Assembly (NCBI RefSeq): GCF_025950525.1
Contig: NZ_JAPDGS010000001.1
Coordinates: 682,001-746,000, forward strand
DNA from: Stagnihabitans lacustris
GTDB taxonomy: Bacteria > Pseudomonadota > Alphaproteobacteria > Rhodobacterales > Rhodobacteraceae
Direction: 5' to 3'
DNA: 64,000 bases
The notes beneath the pieces were generated by a model that did no database searches, was not told where the DNA came from, and worked only from the letters and a program-made list of their open reading frames with translations. The translations under genes and the position numbers were made by a program. Every line of letters starts with the position of its first letter. The first letter of the stretch is position 1. Below are positions 43,931 through 52,710 of this stretch, in pieces.

Positions 43931-44692
43931 ATGACCGCGCCAGACCTCGCGAGCAAAGATTTCGCCGTGCTGCGCCGCCCCTCCGAGGGGTTCTTGTTCA
44001 TCGTGACCTACGGGCGCTCGGGCTCCACCTTGCTGCAAAGCCTGCTGAACACGATCCCGGGCTATTGCATCCGCGGCGAGAACGCCAATGCGCTGTATCA
44101 CATCTGCCGGATGATCGACGTCTACTTGCGCGAACCGAATTTCCAGCTGCGTGCCGATCAGCTGGCCGGCAAATCCAAGGCGGTGCCCGCGATCGGCACG
44201 CCCGCCGACCCCTGGTATGGGCTGGAGCTGGTCGATGTCGAACGCACCGCCTTGCGGTTTTGCAACGTCTTTTGCCGCGAGATCCTGAACATCCCCAACG
44301 GCACCAAGGTCGCGGGCTTCAAGGAAATCCGCTATTTCTACGACCTGAACTTTCTGCCGACCCAGCTTGCGATCATGCAGCGCTTTTTCCCCAAGGCGCG
44401 CATCCTGTTCCTGACGCGCGATCCCACCGAGGTGGCGAATTCCTCGTGGTGGCGTGGTCATGACAAGACGGTGCTTTTGCCCAAGCTGGAAAAGACCCAT
44501 GAGATCTTTGCCGATTACGCCGCGACCCATCCCGATTGCTTTACGCTGGACTATGCGGCCTTTGCGCAAGGGGCTGCGGGCCTGGCGCCGTTGTATGACT
44601 TCCTGGGCGAACCGATGGATGTTGCGGCGGTGACGCGGGTGCTGGGGCGGCGCCTGGATCACATGGTCAACGTCAAGGCGCCCAAGGGCTAG
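43931..44692 (+). CDS. Sulfotransferase (first of three)
   Basis: 253 residues. The 5'-phosphosulfate loop of PAPS-dependent sulfotransferases is seen at residues 26-36 ('TYGRSGSTLLQ'), and the 3'-phosphate part is 'ARILFLTRDPTEVANSSWWR'. 'IPGYCIRGENANALYHICRM' is shared almost exactly with the next gene. The fold is like Stf0/Sulfotransfer_3; acceptor unknown. No signal peptide, so cytoplasmic. The ATG follows GGAGAGACC. It begins a plus-strand run of three sulfotransferase genes and no polysaccharide or lipid genes flank it. Confidence 0.88.
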   Translation: MTAPDLASKDFAVLRRPSEGFLFIVTYGRSGSTLLQSLLNTIPGYCIRGENANALYHICRMIDVYLREPNFQLRADQLAGKSKAVPAIGTPADPWYGLELVDVERTALRFCNVFCREILNIPNGTKVAGFKEIRYFYDLNFLPTQLAIMQRFFPKARILFLTRDPTEVANSSWWRGHDKTVLLPKLEKTHEIFADYAATHPDCFTLDYAAFAQGAAGLAPLYDFLGEPMDVAAVTRVLGRRLDHMVNVKAPKG

Positions 44693-44753
44693 GCCCGGAC
44701 CGCGCCCCCTGCCACAGATTTCCCCGCCTGTTTGAGATATCCAAGGACCCGAC

Positions 44754-45536
44754 ATGACCGATACTGTCGCGCGCGCCCCGATCCCCGGCCTTGCAGAGCC
44801 GGACTTCGCCGACCTTGCCCGCCCGTCCAAGGGCTATCTTTTCCTTGTCACCTATGGGCGTTCCGGCTCGACGGTGACGCAGAACCTTTTGAACGCGATC
44901 CCGGGCTATTGCATCCGCGGCGAAAACGCCAATGCCATCCACCCGTTGTGCAAGATGATCGACACGCTGGAGCGCAATCGCGAGATCACCACGCATCGGG
45001 CGCAGCGCGCGGGCCTGGTCAAGCGCGCCAAACTCCTGGGGACACCCGCCGATCCCTGGTTTGGCGCCGAGGATATCGACATCGACCGCCTGGCGCAGGG
45101 CATGTTCGACGTCTTTGCCCGCGAGGTGCTGCGCATCCCGCCCGGAACCCGCGTCGCAGGGTTCAAGGAAATCCGCTATCTGCAGGATGTGACCTTCATC
45201 CCGCGCCAGCTGGAGATCATGCAGCACCACTTCCCCAGCGCCCGCATCTTGTTCCTGACGCGCGACCATGCGCAGGTCGCGGCCTCGGCCTGGTTCAGCC
45301 GGCAGCCGCCCGACAACTTCTTGCCGCAGCTGGCCCATGCGGATGCGGCGTTCACGGCCTATGCGGACACCCATCCGGGCTGTTTTCACCTGGATTATGC
45401 CACCCTGATCCAGGGACCCAAGGCGCTGCGGCCCTTGCTTGACTTTCTGGGCGAGGAGATGCACGAGGACACGATTGCCGAAGTCCTGGGGCGACGGCTG
45501 ACCCATGGCAAGCCAAAGGCGGCGCGCAAGGACTAG
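44754..45536 (+). CDS. Sulfotransferase (second of three, paralogue of the first)
   Basis: 260 residues, about as long as the preceding protein and clearly a paralogue: PAPS loop 'TYGRSGSTVTQNLLNAIPGY' (34-53), 'CIRGENANAIHPLCKMIDTL', 'GTPADPWFGAEDIDIDRLAQ', 'GTRVAGFKEIRYLQDVTFIP' and 'ARILFLTRDHAQVAASAWFS'. The two genes lie 61 bp apart and probably arose by tandem duplication. The N-terminus differs (MTDTVARAPIPGLAEPDFAD), as does the acceptor-side region after the PAPS loop, so they may act on different acceptors. Confidence 0.88.
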   Translation: MTDTVARAPIPGLAEPDFADLARPSKGYLFLVTYGRSGSTVTQNLLNAIPGYCIRGENANAIHPLCKMIDTLERNREITTHRAQRAGLVKRAKLLGTPADPWFGAEDIDIDRLAQGMFDVFAREVLRIPPGTRVAGFKEIRYLQDVTFIPRQLEIMQHHFPSARILFLTRDHAQVAASAWFSRQPPDNFLPQLAHADAAFTAYADTHPGCFHLDYATLIQGPKALRPLLDFLGEEMHEDTIAEVLGRRLTHGKPKAARKD

Positions 45537-45557
45537 TGTCCCTTACAGGAGGCAGAC

Positions 45558-46199
45558 TTGCCCATCATCCTGCCCGACCTGGGGTTGCATTACACCTCGG
45601 TGCCCAAGAACGCCTGCACCTCGATCAAGCGGATGTTCTACGAGATCGAACACGGCCGCCCCTTTGAACCCTTTCGCCGGGATGGCAAGCTGGTCCATAT
45701 CCACCACATCCATTCCAGCACGAACTTTCAGGCCCTGCCGCCAGAGCAGGCGGCGGGGCTGTGGAAAATCGCCGTTCTGCGCGATCCGCTGAAACGTCTG
45801 GTGTCGGTCTGGCGCAACAGGGTGATGTATCACCGCGAGCTGGAGGTGGGGCGGCTGGCGGAAACGCCCGCGGGCGCGGGTCTGACGCCGCGCCCGAAGC
45901 TGGAGGAATTCGTGATGAACCTGGAGGCTTACCGCGCGGCCTCGGTGTCGATCCGGCGTCACAGCGATCCGCATGTCCGGTTTCTGGGCCCTGATCCGAC
46001 CTATTACGACCGGCTTTACCAGATGTCAGAGTTGGCGACGCTGACGCGCGACCTGTCCGACCGGGTGGGGCGGACACTTGTGATGCCGCATGAGCAGACC
46101 GGCGGGCCGAAGGCCGATGTCTCGATGCTAAGCGCCGAGGCGGTGGCGCGGGCGCGGGCGTTTTACGCCGAGGATTACCAGGTGTTTCAGTTCGACTAG
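45558..46199 (+). CDS. Sulfotransferase family 2 protein (third of three), TTG start
   Basis: 213 residues of a different sulfotransferase branch (Sulfotransfer_2, HNK-1/carbohydrate type). The 5'-PSB loop is 'TSVPKNACTSIKRMFYE' and the 3'-phosphate motif 'KIAVLRDPLKRLVSVWRNRV'. It starts at TTG (45558), 22 bp after the preceding stop, because an exact AGGAGG lies 7 bases upstream and no ATG is near. Target is presumably a sugar or other polar metabolite. A hairpin (46208-46241) follows. Confidence 0.85.
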   Translation: MPIILPDLGLHYTSVPKNACTSIKRMFYEIEHGRPFEPFRRDGKLVHIHHIHSSTNFQALPPEQAAGLWKIAVLRDPLKRLVSVWRNRVMYHRELEVGRLAETPAGAGLTPRPKLEEFVMNLEAYRAASVSIRRHSDPHVRFLGPDPTYYDRLYQMSELATLTRDLSDRVGRTLVMPHEQTGGPKADVSMLSAEAVARARAFYAEDYQVFQFD

Positions 46200-46207
46200 G
46201 GCGGAGG

Positions 46208-46241
46208 CCAAAGACCCCGCGGCGGGGCGCAGGGTCTTTGG
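46208..46241. terminator. Hairpin terminator between the sulfotransferases and guaA
   Basis: CCAAAGACCC (46208-46217) pairs with GGGTCTTTGG (46232-46241), inside a longer GGCGGA...TCCGCC palindrome. It lies between convergent genes. No clear U-run, so termination may need extra factors. Confidence 0.7.
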
Positions 46242-46305
46242 GGCGCTTCCGCCCAAGGGTCACTTCGGTATTTGCCCGCGCCCAGGGTGAGGGCGCTTTG
46301 GCGCC

Positions 46306-47874
46306 TTACTCCAGCTCGATCGTGCCGGGGGGCTTTGACGTGCAATCGTAAAAGACGCGGTTGACGCCCTTGACCTCGTTGATGATCCGCGTGGCGGTTT
46401 CGCCCAGGAAATCATGGGTGAAAGGGTAGTAATCCGCCGTCATGCCATCAACCGAGGTGACGGCGCGGAGCGAGACCGCAAAGTCATAGGTCCGCCCGTC
46501 GCCCATCACGCCCACGGTCTTCATCGGCAGGATGGCGGCGAAGGCCTGCCAGATCTCGTCGTAAAGCCCGTGTTTGCGGATCTGGTCGATATAGACGGCA
46601 TCGGCGCGGCGCAGGATCTCCAGCTTTTCGCGGGTGATCTCTCCGGGGCAGCGGATGGCCAGACCCGGGCCGGGGAAGGGGTGGCGGCCGATGAAGCTTG
46701 CGGGAAGGCCCAGTTCACGACCAAGCGCGCGGACCTCGTCCTTGAACAGCTCGCGCAGCGGCTCGACCAGTTTCAGGCCCATCTTTTCCGGCAGGCCGCC
46801 GACATTGTGGTGGGATTTGATCGTGACCGAAGGCCCGCCGCTGAACGAGACCGATTCGATGACATCGGGATACAGCGTGCCTTGCGCCAGGAATTCCGCG
46901 CCGGGGATCTGGTTGGCGTATTTCTGAAAGACCTCGATGAAGAGGCGGCCGATGGTTTTCCGTTTCACTTCCGGGTCGCTGACACCTTCCAGCGCGCCGA
47001 GGAAAAGGTCGGACTCGTCAGCATGGATCAGGTTCAGGCTGTAGTTCTCGCGGAACATCTTGACGACCTGTTCGGCCTCGCCCAGGCGCAACAGCCCGTG
47101 GTCGACAAAGACGCAGGTCAGTTGGTCGCCCAAGGCCTCGTGCAAGAGGATGCCGGTGACAGAGCTGTCAACGCCGCCCGACAACGCGCAGATGACCTTT
47201 TTGTCGCCGACCTGGGCCTTGATCTTGGCGATCATCTCTTCGCGGTAGGCGCCCATGGTCCAGTCGCCCTTGAAGCCGGCCAGCTTCACGAAATTCTCGT
47301 AAAGCATGGCGCCCTTGGGCGTGTGGTGGACCTCGGGGTGGAACTGGACGGCGTAGAAATGGCGCGCGGTGTCGGCCGTGATGGCGAAGGGCGCATTGGG
47401 CGAGGTGCCATAGACCTGAAAGCCGGGGGCGATCTTGGACACATGGTCGCCGTGCGACATCCAGACTTGTTCGTCGCCAGTTGCGAACCAGCCGTCCAAG
47501 AGCGGGAGCCTCGCATCGGTCGGCGTCACATAGGCGCGGCCGAATTCGGCGGTGCCGTGCCCGCCTTCGACATGACCGCCGAGGCAATGCATCATGACCT
47601 GCTGGCCGTAACAGATGCCCAGGATCGGGACGCCCAGGTCAAAGACCCCCTTGGGCGGCATCGGCGCGCCCTCGGTATAGACCGAGGCCGGGCCGCCGGA
47701 GAAAATCACGGCCTTGGGCGCAAAGCGGGCGAGGAAGGCCTCGTCCACTTTGTTGAAGGGATGGATCTCGCAATAGACCGACAATTCGCGCAGGCGGCGC
47801 GCGATCAATTGGGTGACTTGCGACCCGAAGTCGATGATGAGGAGGCGATCATGCCCAGGGGATGTGGTGCTCAT
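46306..47874 (-). CDS. guaA: GMP synthase (glutamine-hydrolysing)
   Basis: 522 residues. Makes GMP from XMP, ATP and glutamine. The class I amidotransferase triad is Cys in '[17 protein letters not shown]' and His/Glu in '[15 protein letters not shown]'. The ATP-pyrophosphatase P-loop is '[20 protein letters not shown]', and the C-terminus ends '[13 protein letters not shown]' as in all GuaA. The open frame continues 640 codons upstream, antisense to the methyltransferase, but the start at 47874 ([20 protein letters not shown]) is the family start. Divergent from the MttB-like gene. Confidence 0.97.
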   Translation of the reverse strand: MSTTSPGHDRLLIIDFGSQVTQLIARRLRELSVYCEIHPFNKVDEAFLARFAPKAVIFSGGPASVYTEGAPMPPKGVFDLGVPILGICYGQQVMMHCLGGHVEGGHGTAEFGRAYVTPTDARLPLLDGWFATGDEQVWMSHGDHVSKIAPGFQVYGTSPNAPFAITADTARHFYAVQFHPEVHHTPKGAMLYENFVKLAGFKGDWTMGAYREEMIAKIKAQVGDKKVICALSGGVDSSVTGILLHEALGDQLTCVFVDHGLLRLGEAEQVVKMFRENYSLNLIHADESDLFLGALEGVSDPEVKRKTIGRLFIEVFQKYANQIPGAEFLAQGTLYPDVIESVSFSGGPSVTIKSHHNVGGLPEKMGLKLVEPLRELFKDEVRALGRELGLPASFIGRHPFPGPGLAIRCPGEITREKLEILRRADAVYIDQIRKHGLYDEIWQAFAAILPMKTVGVMGDGRTYDFAVSLRAVTSVDGMTADYYPFTHDFLGETATRIINEVKGVNRVFYDCTSKPPGTIELE

Positions 47875-47933
47875 GGGGTCGCGTAGCTTTTGAAGGCGGT
47901 TTTGGCAAGATGGGAATCGCTTGCGGTGCCGAA

Positions 47934-48023
47934 CCGGGGGGCCGCAAGCCCCCCGGACCCCCCGCTTCAAGGGGCGCACGCGCCCCTTGAAAATCCCCGT
48001 GAGTATTTGCGTCAGTCTGAAAG
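47934..48023 (+). repeat. Two GC hairpins plus dispersed element, copy L
   Basis: CCGGGGGG-CCGCAAG-CCCCCCGG (47934-47956) and CAAGGGGCG-CACG-CGCCCCTTG (47968-47989) are followed by the element on the plus strand, GTGAGTATTTGCGTCAGTCT then GAAAG (47999-48023). The block occupies the divergent spacer between guaA and the methyltransferase gene. Confidence 0.9.
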
Positions 48024-48138
48024 GCGGGGTCGGTTTTGATCGGTGGTCGTGTCGCTTTTCGGCCTTTTGTGCCGCATTTGGTTTGGGAGCGCGGGGGATT
48101 TGGGCGCATAACGGCGGCAAACGGCTTTGGAGGCTTTG

Positions 48139-49683
48139 ATGAACGATCAAGTGGCAGGACGGCGGGCACGTGGCGGCGGTGGGGCGACCCGGCGCGCCGA
48201 GCGGACGGCGGTTTCCTTCGAGACTGCGCGCTTCATCGAGCGCAACATCCCCAACTTCGAGATCCTGAACGAAGAAGCGCTTCAGATCATCGAATACAAC
48301 GCCGAAACCATCCTGGAAGAGATCGGCGTGAACTTCGTGGAAAACGAGGGCGCGCTTCAACGCTGGCGCGAGGCGGGCGCCGATGTGCGCGGCGAGCGGG
48401 TGCATATTCCCCGGGGCCTGGCGCGGAAACTGTGTTCGACGGCGCCCAAAAGCTTTACCCAACATGCGCGCAATCCGGCGCGGAATGTGGAAATCGGCGG
48501 GCGGAACCTGGTGCTGGCGCCGGTCTATGGACCTCCGTTTGTGCGGGATATGGAGGGCGGGCGGCGTTATGCGACGATTGCCGACTTCCGCAACTTTGTG
48601 AAATTGGCCTATATGTCCAAGTGGTTGCACCATTCGGGCGGCACGGTTTGCGAGCCCACGGACGTGCCGGTGAACAAGCGCCACCTGGACATGCTGCTGG
48701 CCCATATGACCCTGTCGGACAAGCCCTTCATGGGGTCGGTCACGGCACCCGAGCGGGCGGTGGATTCGGTCGCCATGGCGAAGATCCTGTTTGGCGCGGA
48801 TTTCGTCGATCAGAACACGGTGATGACGTCGCTGGTCAACATCAACTCGCCCATGACCTTTGACGGGATCATGATGGGCGCTTTGGAGACCTATGCGCAG
48901 GCGAACCAGGCGTCCATCGTGTCTCCGTTCATCGTGGGCGGGGCGATGGCGCCGGTGACGGTCGGCGGCACGCTGACGCAGGTTCTGGCGGAAGTGCTGG
49001 CGGGCGTGGCCTATTCGCAGTTGGTGCGCGCGGGGTCGCCGGTCATTGCCGGGGCCTTTGTGACCTCGATCGACATGAACTCGGGCGCGCCGACCTTCGG
49101 GACGCCGGAGGCCAGCCACATCACCTACGGCGTCGGTCAATTGGTGCGCCGTCTGGGCCTGCCTTACCGGTCGGCCGGGGGCTTCTGCGGGTCGAAACTG
49201 CCCGACGCGCAGGCGGCTTACGAATCGGCCAACAGCCTGAACATGGGGCTTCTGTCGGGCGTGAACTTCATGCTGCACGCTTGCGGCTGGCTGGAGGGCG
49301 GCCTTGTGTCGTCCTATGAGAAGTTCGTGATGGATGCCGACCAACTGGGCACGCTGCACCACATGGCCAAGGGCATCATCATGGATGAGAACGGTCAGGG
49401 CATGGACGCCATCCGCGAAGTGGGTCCGGGCGGTCACTACCTTGGCTGCGAACACACGCAAGCCAACTTCAAGACCGCGTTCTGGCGCACCGACCTTCTG
49501 GACTACAAGCCCTTCGAGACCTGGGCCGAGGAAGGCTCTCGCGATACGATGCAGCTGGCGAATGAGCGCGTGAAGAAGATGCTGAACGACTATGTCCAGC
49601 CCGAGCTGGACGTGGCCAAGGCCGAGGCGCTGGAGGCTTTTGTGGCCGAGCGCAAGGCGTCGGAGCCCGACGCCTTTATCTGA
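48139..49683 (+). CDS. Trimethylamine methyltransferase (MttB)-superfamily protein, non-pyrrolysine type
   Basis: 514 residues of the MttB superfamily (COG5598), TIM-barrel proteins that move a methyl group from quaternary amines to a corrinoid protein. Recognisable text: '[20 protein letters not shown]', '[20 protein letters not shown]', '[20 protein letters not shown]'. There is no in-frame amber codon, so it lacks pyrrolysine; such forms act on glycine betaine, proline betaine, carnitine or similar in other bacteria. ATG at 48139 has TTGGAGG upstream. No corrinoid-binding protein (MtbC type) or corrinoid activation gene is next to it. A strong terminator follows. Confidence 0.9.
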   Translation: MNDQVAGRRARGGGGATRRAERTAVSFETARFIERNIPNFEILNEEALQIIEYNAETILEEIGVNFVENEGALQRWREAGADVRGERVHIPRGLARKLCSTAPKSFTQHARNPARNVEIGGRNLVLAPVYGPPFVRDMEGGRRYATIADFRNFVKLAYMSKWLHHSGGTVCEPTDVPVNKRHLDMLLAHMTLSDKPFMGSVTAPERAVDSVAMAKILFGADFVDQNTVMTSLVNINSPMTFDGIMMGALETYAQANQASIVSPFIVGGAMAPVTVGGTLTQVLAEVLAGVAYSQLVRAGSPVIAGAFVTSIDMNSGAPTFGTPEASHITYGVGQLVRRLGLPYRSAGGFCGSKLPDAQAAYESANSLNMGLLSGVNFMLHACGWLEGGLVSSYEKFVMDADQLGTLHHMAKGIIMDENGQGMDAIREVGPGGHYLGCEHTQANFKTAFWRTDLLDYKPFETWAEEGSRDTMQLANERVKKMLNDYVQPELDVAKAEALEAFVAERKASEPDAFI

Positions 49684-49703
49684 GGCGGAATGTCGTGAAA
49701 TGG

Positions 49704-49745
49704 AAAGGCCCGCGGGATCGGTGATCCGGCGGGCCTTTTGCTTTT
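49704..49745 (+). terminator. Intrinsic terminator of the MttB-like gene
   Basis: AAAGGCCCGC (49704-49713) pairs with GCGGGCCTTT (49729-49738), followed by TTGCTTTTC. Placed 20 bases after the stop codon. Confidence 0.9.
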
Positions 49746-49753
49746 CGAACCTT

Positions 49754-49780
49754 GGACTGTCGCCAGGCTGGCGACAGTCC
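49754..49780. repeat. Perfect 12-bp inverted repeat
   Basis: GGACTGTCGCCA (49754-49765) and TGGCGACAGTCC (49769-49780) around a 3-base loop. It is 52 bases beyond the end of the DUF6477 gene (minus strand) and just past the methyltransferase terminator, so it may serve the DUF6477 transcript. Confidence 0.85.
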
Positions 49781-49831
49781 TTGGCGGCTGATTGTTGCCT
49801 TGGTCGGGACAATCAGACCCGCTGGGCCAGG

Positions 49832-50140
49832 TCAAACAAGGCGCAGATCGGGCGGATTGCGCGGCAGAAGGCTGACCTCGGCCATCAGGGCGATCATGAC
49901 CTCGATATGACGGGCCACCGAATAACCGGCGTCGCCGCGCTGGCGGGTGGCCTCCATCCGCTCTTCTTCCGACAAAAGTCGGGGGACAGACCGGTCAGGC
50001 GCCGGTTGCCCGTCGATCAACCGCTTCAAATCGCGGTCACGGCGGTATTCCACAAGGCCCAGACGGGCGGCGCGAATCAGCAGCTGCGGCCGGCGCAGGT
50101 CAGCCAAGAGGGTGCGGAAATCGGTGCGGTTCGCAGACAT
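49832..50140 (-). CDS. DUF6477 family protein
   Basis: 102 residues from the ATG at 50140, which has GGAGTG upstream. 'DFRTLLADLRRPQLLIRAAR' and 'GLVEYRRDRDLKRLIDG' at the start and 'DAGYSVARHIEVMIALMAEV' at the end match a small family I know from Rhodobacteraceae; function unknown. It is divergent from the DUF6456 gene. The pair occurs together in relatives, to my recollection, and shares a ~210-bp AT-rich promoter region. Confidence 0.85.
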   Translation of the reverse strand: MSANRTDFRTLLADLRRPQLLIRAARLGLVEYRRDRDLKRLIDGQPAPDRSVPRLLSEEERMEATRQRGDAGYSVARHIEVMIALMAEVSLLPRNPPDLRLV

Positions 50141-50278
50141 GGGCAACACTCCGTTTCGATTCTGGATACAATCACCATGCCACAACTCAACCGGGCGTTG
50201 CGCAACCGCCGTTTCAACCGTGCGATGGTTACTAAGTTGTTTAAGATTTCGAAACAATTATAGCGATTGTCTTGGATT

Positions 50279-50293
50279 TTAACTCTTGGGTAA
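50279..50293. promoter_or_regulatory. Possible CtrA-like site between DUF6477 and DUF6456
   Basis: TTAACTCTTGGGTAA resembles the alphaproteobacterial CtrA consensus TTAA-N7-TTAA with one mismatch in the second half. It lies in the low-GC divergent spacer 50141-50350. The similarity to the motif is visible; that CtrA binds there is a guess. Confidence 0.35.
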
Positions 50294-50350
50294 CCAATGC
50301 CACTCACGGTTGCAGAAGTGCACAAATCGAACATGCGGTTGGAAGGGCCC

Positions 50351-51481
50351 ATGCCGGAAATGATCCCCATGCAAAATCCGAGCCTCCGTTCCGACCTGCC
50401 TGCCTGGGTGCCAGGGGCCGTGCGCCTCTACCTGGACCACACCGAACAGGGCCTCTCGTTGCGCGCCATTGCCCGCCGCGACGGGTGCCATGCCTCGACG
50501 GTCCTGCGCCAGGTGCGCCGCTATGAGGGAAGACGCGACGATCCTTTGCTGGATGAAGCGCTGTCCTCCCTGGTTTGCCGGGACGGGGAAAGCCCCCATT
50601 CATCCACGAAGGAAGATCCCATGTCCGCTCCGATCCGCCACCAGATCCTTGACGACAAGCAAATCGCCCGCGAGGGGCTGCGCGTGCTGCGCCGCCTGGC
50701 GGAACCCGGCGCGGTCCTGGCCGTGGCGCCCGATATGGAAAAGGCCGTCGTCATGCGCGAATTCCCCGATGGGCGTTCGGCGCGCACCGGGGTCGTTGAC
50801 CGCGCCTTTGCCCAGGCCTTTGCGCTGAAAGACTGGATCTCGATCCGCAAGGCGGGGCGGGTCACAAGCTATGAGCTGTCCACGGTGGGGCGCATGGCCT
50901 TGAAGCGGATGCTGGAGACGGAGGAGGGCCACAAGCAGGGCCTGGCGCAGGGGATGGCCGAGGCGCCCATGGTCTTTGGCCACCAGCACCGCGAATGGGC
51001 CACGCGTGAGATCGCGACCGAGGAGGGTCCGCGGCGGATGCGGTATAATCTGGCGGAAAGCCCGGTGGCGGTGCTGGGGCGGCGGCGTGACAAGGATGGC
51101 AAGGTGTTCTTGCCGCCCGAACTGGTTGATGCGGCCGAACGCCTGCGCGAGGATTACGAGCTGGCCCAGATGGGCCCCCGCGTGGCGCAGAACTGGGAGC
51201 GGTTCCTGACCGGCTCTGACCGCGGCGGCTTTCGCAGCGATGGCCTGGCCGAGGGTCCGCGGGCGGCGCGCGACCGGGTGGCGGCGGCTTTGCGCGACCT
51301 TGGTCCGGGCTTGGGCGATGTGGCGCTGCGGGTCTGCTGTTTCCTGGAGGGCATCGAGGCGGCGGAGCGGCGGATGGGTTGGGCGGCGCGGTCGGGCAAG
51401 ATCGTCTTGCGCATCGCCCTGCAACGCCTGCGCCGCCACTATGACGAGACCTATGGCCGCTCTGGCCCGCTGATCGGGTAG
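50351..51481 (+). CDS. DUF6456 helix-turn-helix protein
   Basis: About 376 residues. The N-terminal region contains a Hin/recombinase-like HTH: 'LDHTEQGLSLRAIARRDGCH' then 'ASTVLRQVRRYEGRRDDPLL', followed by the DUF6456 region ending 'RIALQRLRRHYDETYG'. A second winged-helix-like part is 'TSYELSTVGRMALKRMLETE'. This points to a DNA-binding regulator; targets unknown. Several ATGs are possible (50297, 50333, 50351); 50351 is preferred for the GGAAGG directly before it, and homologues start shortly before the HTH. Divergent from DUF6477. Confidence 0.83.
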   Translation: MPEMIPMQNPSLRSDLPAWVPGAVRLYLDHTEQGLSLRAIARRDGCHASTVLRQVRRYEGRRDDPLLDEALSSLVCRDGESPHSSTKEDPMSAPIRHQILDDKQIAREGLRVLRRLAEPGAVLAVAPDMEKAVVMREFPDGRSARTGVVDRAFAQAFALKDWISIRKAGRVTSYELSTVGRMALKRMLETEEGHKQGLAQGMAEAPMVFGHQHREWATREIATEEGPRRMRYNLAESPVAVLGRRRDKDGKVFLPPELVDAAERLREDYELAQMGPRVAQNWERFLTGSDRGGFRSDGLAEGPRAARDRVAAALRDLGPGLGDVALRVCCFLEGIEAAERRMGWAARSGKIVLRIALQRLRRHYDETYGRSGPLIG

Positions 51482-51654
51482 GGCCAAAGGGGGGGGGAGG
51501 ATCAGCCCCCCCGCTATCCGCTCCCCGGATCAGCCCCCCGCGTCGCACACCCCCGCCATGCCTGACCGGCCCGTCTCCGGTCGAAGAATTGGCCATCATC
51601 CCCCGCGTCGCACACCCCGCCATGCCTGACGCCAGACGTCTCCGGTCATGCCTG

Positions 51655-52590
51655 CTATTTCTTCTTGGACATCGCCGCCTTGAAATCATCCGCGATGGTC
51701 TTGAAGTCGGCCCCCGCGCCCTCGGAGATTTCGGCCACCTCTTTCAAATAGCCCTGCAAAGTCTTCGCATCCTTGGCGGCGGCTATCTCTTTCTTCTTCT
51801 TCTCGCCCAAGGCTTTGACTTCGGCCGCGAATTTCTTGATCTTGGCCAGCTCGGACTGACCCTGCTTGACGAAATCAGCCGCCTTTTTCAGGTCGGTTTC
51901 AAAGGCCTCTTGGGCGGCCATCAGCGGCTTTTCCATCTTGAGCCGCATCTTTTCGATGGTCGCCACCGCAGCCTTCAGGCTTTTATCGTCGATCCCCGCG
52001 ACGGCCGCCGCCTTCTCGGCCTCTTTCGCGGCCCCCGCCTTGCCGCCCTTGACGGCCTCGGTCACGATCAGCTTGATCCAGGCCGGATATTGCTTGGGCA
52101 ATTCCCGCAAAAAGGCATCGACCTTGAAATGCAGGTCCGCGGATTCGCCCAGCTCTTTGCGCTTGGTCTCGATGGTCTCGAACAGCTTTTTCGCCTTGTC
52201 GCGTTCGGCTGATTTTTCCTTGGTCGACTTGATCGCCTTGCCCATGGCATCGGTCAGCTTGTCGATGGGCTTGAACAGCGCGTCGCACTCTTTGCAATAA
52301 AGGTTGACCTCGTTGACCTCTTGGGCGACCAGCCGGACGTCCTCGTCCAACAGCGCCTTGGCCTGGGGGACGCCCTTCTTGCCCTCAAAGGCCTTGTAGT
52401 CGGTGCCCGCGGCGCCCGCCTCGACCGCGGCCTTCAGCACGGCGCGAAAGTCTTTTTCGTGCTTTTCCAACAGCTTGTCGCGGGCCTTCAGAATATCAAG
52501 CAGCTTTCTGCCCCGCGCCAGTGTCAGGTTGCGCGTCTTGGGCTCGATCTTGTCCCATTCCTTTTGCCACTTGCCCCAATCTTCGGCCAT
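51655..52590 (-). CDS. Lysine-rich coiled-coil protein of unknown function
   Basis: 311 residues from the ATG at 52590. Almost entirely charged helix: 'GKWQKEWDKIEPKTRNLTLA', 'ARDKLLEKHEKDFRAVLKAA', 'GKAIKSTKEKSAERDKAKKL', 'KFAAEVKALGEKKKKEIAAA', ending MSKKK. There is a CxxC ('YCKECDALFKP') mid-way but no other metal site. No signal peptide or membrane span and no family recognised. The lysine content (close to one residue in six in places) is unlike its neighbours. It stands alone, divergent from lipA, and may be a horizontally acquired orphan or part of a phage-like or filament-like structure; neither is supported by neighbours. Confidence 0.78.
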   Translation of the reverse strand: MAEDWGKWQKEWDKIEPKTRNLTLARGRKLLDILKARDKLLEKHEKDFRAVLKAAVEAGAAGTDYKAFEGKKGVPQAKALLDEDVRLVAQEVNEVNLYCKECDALFKPIDKLTDAMGKAIKSTKEKSAERDKAKKLFETIETKRKELGESADLHFKVDAFLRELPKQYPAWIKLIVTEAVKGGKAGAAKEAEKAAAVAGIDDKSLKAAVATIEKMRLKMEKPLMAAQEAFETDLKKAADFVKQGQSELAKIKKFAAEVKALGEKKKKEIAAAKDAKTLQGYLKEVAEISEGAGADFKTIADDFKAAMSKKK

Positions 52591-52710
52591 CGCTGTGGTC
52601 CCCCCTGAAATGCATGGCAGCCAACCATCTTTACGGAACACCTTTTCGTCTCATGGGTCAAAGGCTATGTAACGGGGAATAATCGCGAGGCTTCGGCCCA
52701 AGGAGTGGCG

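Noticed and set aside
48139..49683. Pyrrolysine-containing trimethylamine methyltransferase
   Set aside because: The reading frame has no internal amber codon and no pyl genes are in the window.
47875..49812. Open frame on the minus strand continuing guaA to 1168 codons
   Set aside because: It is antisense to the methyltransferase gene and gives low-complexity His/Arg/Gly text; GuaA has a clear start at 47874.
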